A stretch of DNA of 64,000 bases, from assembly GCA_949358305.1 (NCBI GenBank), contig OX442314.1:35893608-35957607 (forward strand). Direction: 5' to 3'. Made by a program: the position numbers and the translations under genes. The notes under the pieces are model-generated. The model saw nothing but the letters and a program-made list of their open reading frames with translations. It was not told the origin of the DNA and searched no databases. Positions 62,758 to 64,000 of the stretch are shown here, one piece after another (position 1 is the first letter of the stretch; every line of letters begins with the position of its first letter). Origin of the DNA: Strigamia acuminata (lineage: Eukaryota; Arthropoda; Chilopoda; Geophilomorpha; Linotaeniidae).

Positions 62758-63178
62758 CTTTTGATCATTTAGATAAAGACGAATTCGATTTAAAAATGAA
62801 TGCAATGGAATTAATACTGGATTTTTTAAGTGAATCGTATGAAGAAAAGGCTCCATTAGAAACTCCACCTTTGGTGGAATTGACTGACCCGTTTTGGAGA
62901 CGGATTTGCCAGACGAGTGTCCCATTTGTTTGCAAGAACAAAAGCGGGACCAATCCGTAAAGAAACTACCGTGTTCCCACACTTATCACTCTGGCTGCAT
63001 CGAAACGTGGTTAGCGGACAATCATTCGTGTTCATTTTGCAGGATGGATCTTCGCCAACCGCGGCCCGAGTGGCAACGGAATCTGGATCGTAAAAATTCC
63101 AGTTTATTTAATGGAAAACGACAAAAACTGGATAGAGGGGGGAAAAAATTGATTGTCACATTTATCGAAGACTCGTAA
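62758..63178 (+). CDS. RING-H2 finger protein, RNF181-like E3 ligase, with a one-base frame break
   Basis: The C-terminal frame 62894-63178 has a complete RING-H2 finger: 'DECPICLQ' (Cys 1-2), 'LPCSHTYHSGC' (Cys 3, His 4, His 5, Cys 6) and 'CSFCRMD' (Cys 7-8). It is followed by a basic tail. Such proteins bring a ubiquitin-charged E2 to a substrate. Upstream, the other frame is open from an acceptor-like 'aattctctacag' (62746-62757) through ATG 62796 and reads 'NAMELILDFLSESYEEK' to 'PPLVELTDPFW'. The two frames meet at a TTTT run (62889-62892), where one extra T would join them. This is either a sequencing or assembly slip or a young pseudogene. An upstream exon is likely but was not found. 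RNF181 is suggested by the position of the finger and the acidic N-terminus only. Confidence 0.7.
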
Positions 63179-63179
63179 T

Positions 63180-64000
63180 GCAAATTGGTCAAAAAGTGAC
63201 TCAATTACCTGTACGATTGAGACATTTTTAATCCTCCTGATTTAAAAAAAAAACTGACGCAATGTTGGGCATCAATATTCGTCCAATATCAAAGTGCTAA
63301 GGTTTTGTATGGATTGGAACAAAATTTGTTTCCAATATCAGCCTAATGAAGATCTCAATATTATAAGGTTTGTTACGGTTGTTAGTCCAATATTGGTTAT
63401 ATTATTTATCTAGACTGTGTCGAAATTAGGACAATCATGGGTGCAATTTATATTTTTACATTAGATATATTCCAGAAAAAAAACAAGAGGAATTATATAA
63501 AAACTCGAATCAAATTCTAAAATAGCATTTGAATTTATTTTGCTAGACGGCGTAAAAATAAAATTGTGTGTACACATTTTGTTGCTGAAATATGAGAGAG
63601 TTTACTCATCTGAAAGTCAAATATTAATACAATTTTGTCAGACACTCGACTCAACATGTAAACCAACACTAAATTGTAAGTTCGGTTTAAGTGAAGGTTG
63701 TCAGCAGTGGTGAATACAGTATATTCTGTGGAATGCTAAAAAAAAAGTGAATACCGTAATTACTATGAAAATTAAGATGGTAATGCATGTATTCGTTTAT
63801 TTTGCCTTCAATAGTGCATTGTACCTGTAATTACATAAATGAGATATGATGAGATGAGAAAATCAAATTTTGCAATTTTTGGATTTTTAACCAACCAAAA
63901 CAAACTAGAAATAGTAGTAATAAAATGGATCATATAAGGCACAGATTTGGTTTGGGTTGACTCGGCAGTTTCATTTTCAAAATTCCCGAACAAACTGAAA
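63180..64000. other. No gene seen
   Basis: AT-rich sequence downstream of the RING gene. Only short chance frames, no recognised repeat. Confidence 0.6.

Overview
The window looks like arthropod nuclear DNA, probably from an insect or another hexapod/crustacean. The evidence is a chitin-binding RR-1 cuticle protein gene, introns of roughly 50-70 bp with GT-AG borders, TATA-box promoters, and a dense load of BEL/Pao, Ty3/gypsy, Ty1/copia, mariner-like and hAT-type elements. I cannot place it closer than that from sequence alone.

The window has two very different parts. From about 1 to 56 kb it is a graveyard of nested transposable elements with no convincing intact host gene. Landmarks are a broken Ulp1-type protease gene (2.2-3.6 kb), many damaged gypsy, copia and BEL pieces, and a full-length, apparently young BEL/Pao retrotransposon at 17.66-23.58 kb. 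That element has LTRs I could not tell apart, a 5-bp target duplication, an 18-nt tRNA-Phe primer site and a 1770-codon open frame. There is also an 808-bp hAT-type element with an 8-bp duplication (25.98-26.78 kb), a 765-bp inverted-repeat element in a TA site (42.9-43.7 kb), a 617-bp foldback element (16.4-17.0 kb) and a 170-bp inverted-repeat element (48.1-48.3 kb). A dispersed repeat that I call R1 (up to about 2 kb, no recognised protein) occurs in at least six places on both strands. It holds or adjoins short pieces that look like captured host exons: a macro-domain piece, a coiled-coil/membrane-tail piece and a Myb/SANT piece. A second unclassified family (X, at 0.3-2.2 and 9.8-10.7 kb) carries a small uncharacterised protein that also has a relative on the minus strand at 27.3-27.5 kb.

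From about 56.7 kb onward the window is gene-dense and almost free of large repeats. In order it holds an RR-1 cuticle protein gene (two exons), an intronless SRPK-family kinase gene, a seven-exon nucleotide-sugar transporter gene of the SLC35A3 (UDP-GlcNAc) type, and a RING-H2 ubiquitin-ligase-like gene with an apparent one-base frameshift. All are on the plus strand with their own intergenic spaces. There is no sign of co-transcription, and the only functional link is loose (cuticle and amino-sugar metabolism).

All homology calls are by eye from motifs. No database search or alignment program was run, and identity statements about repeats are visual.
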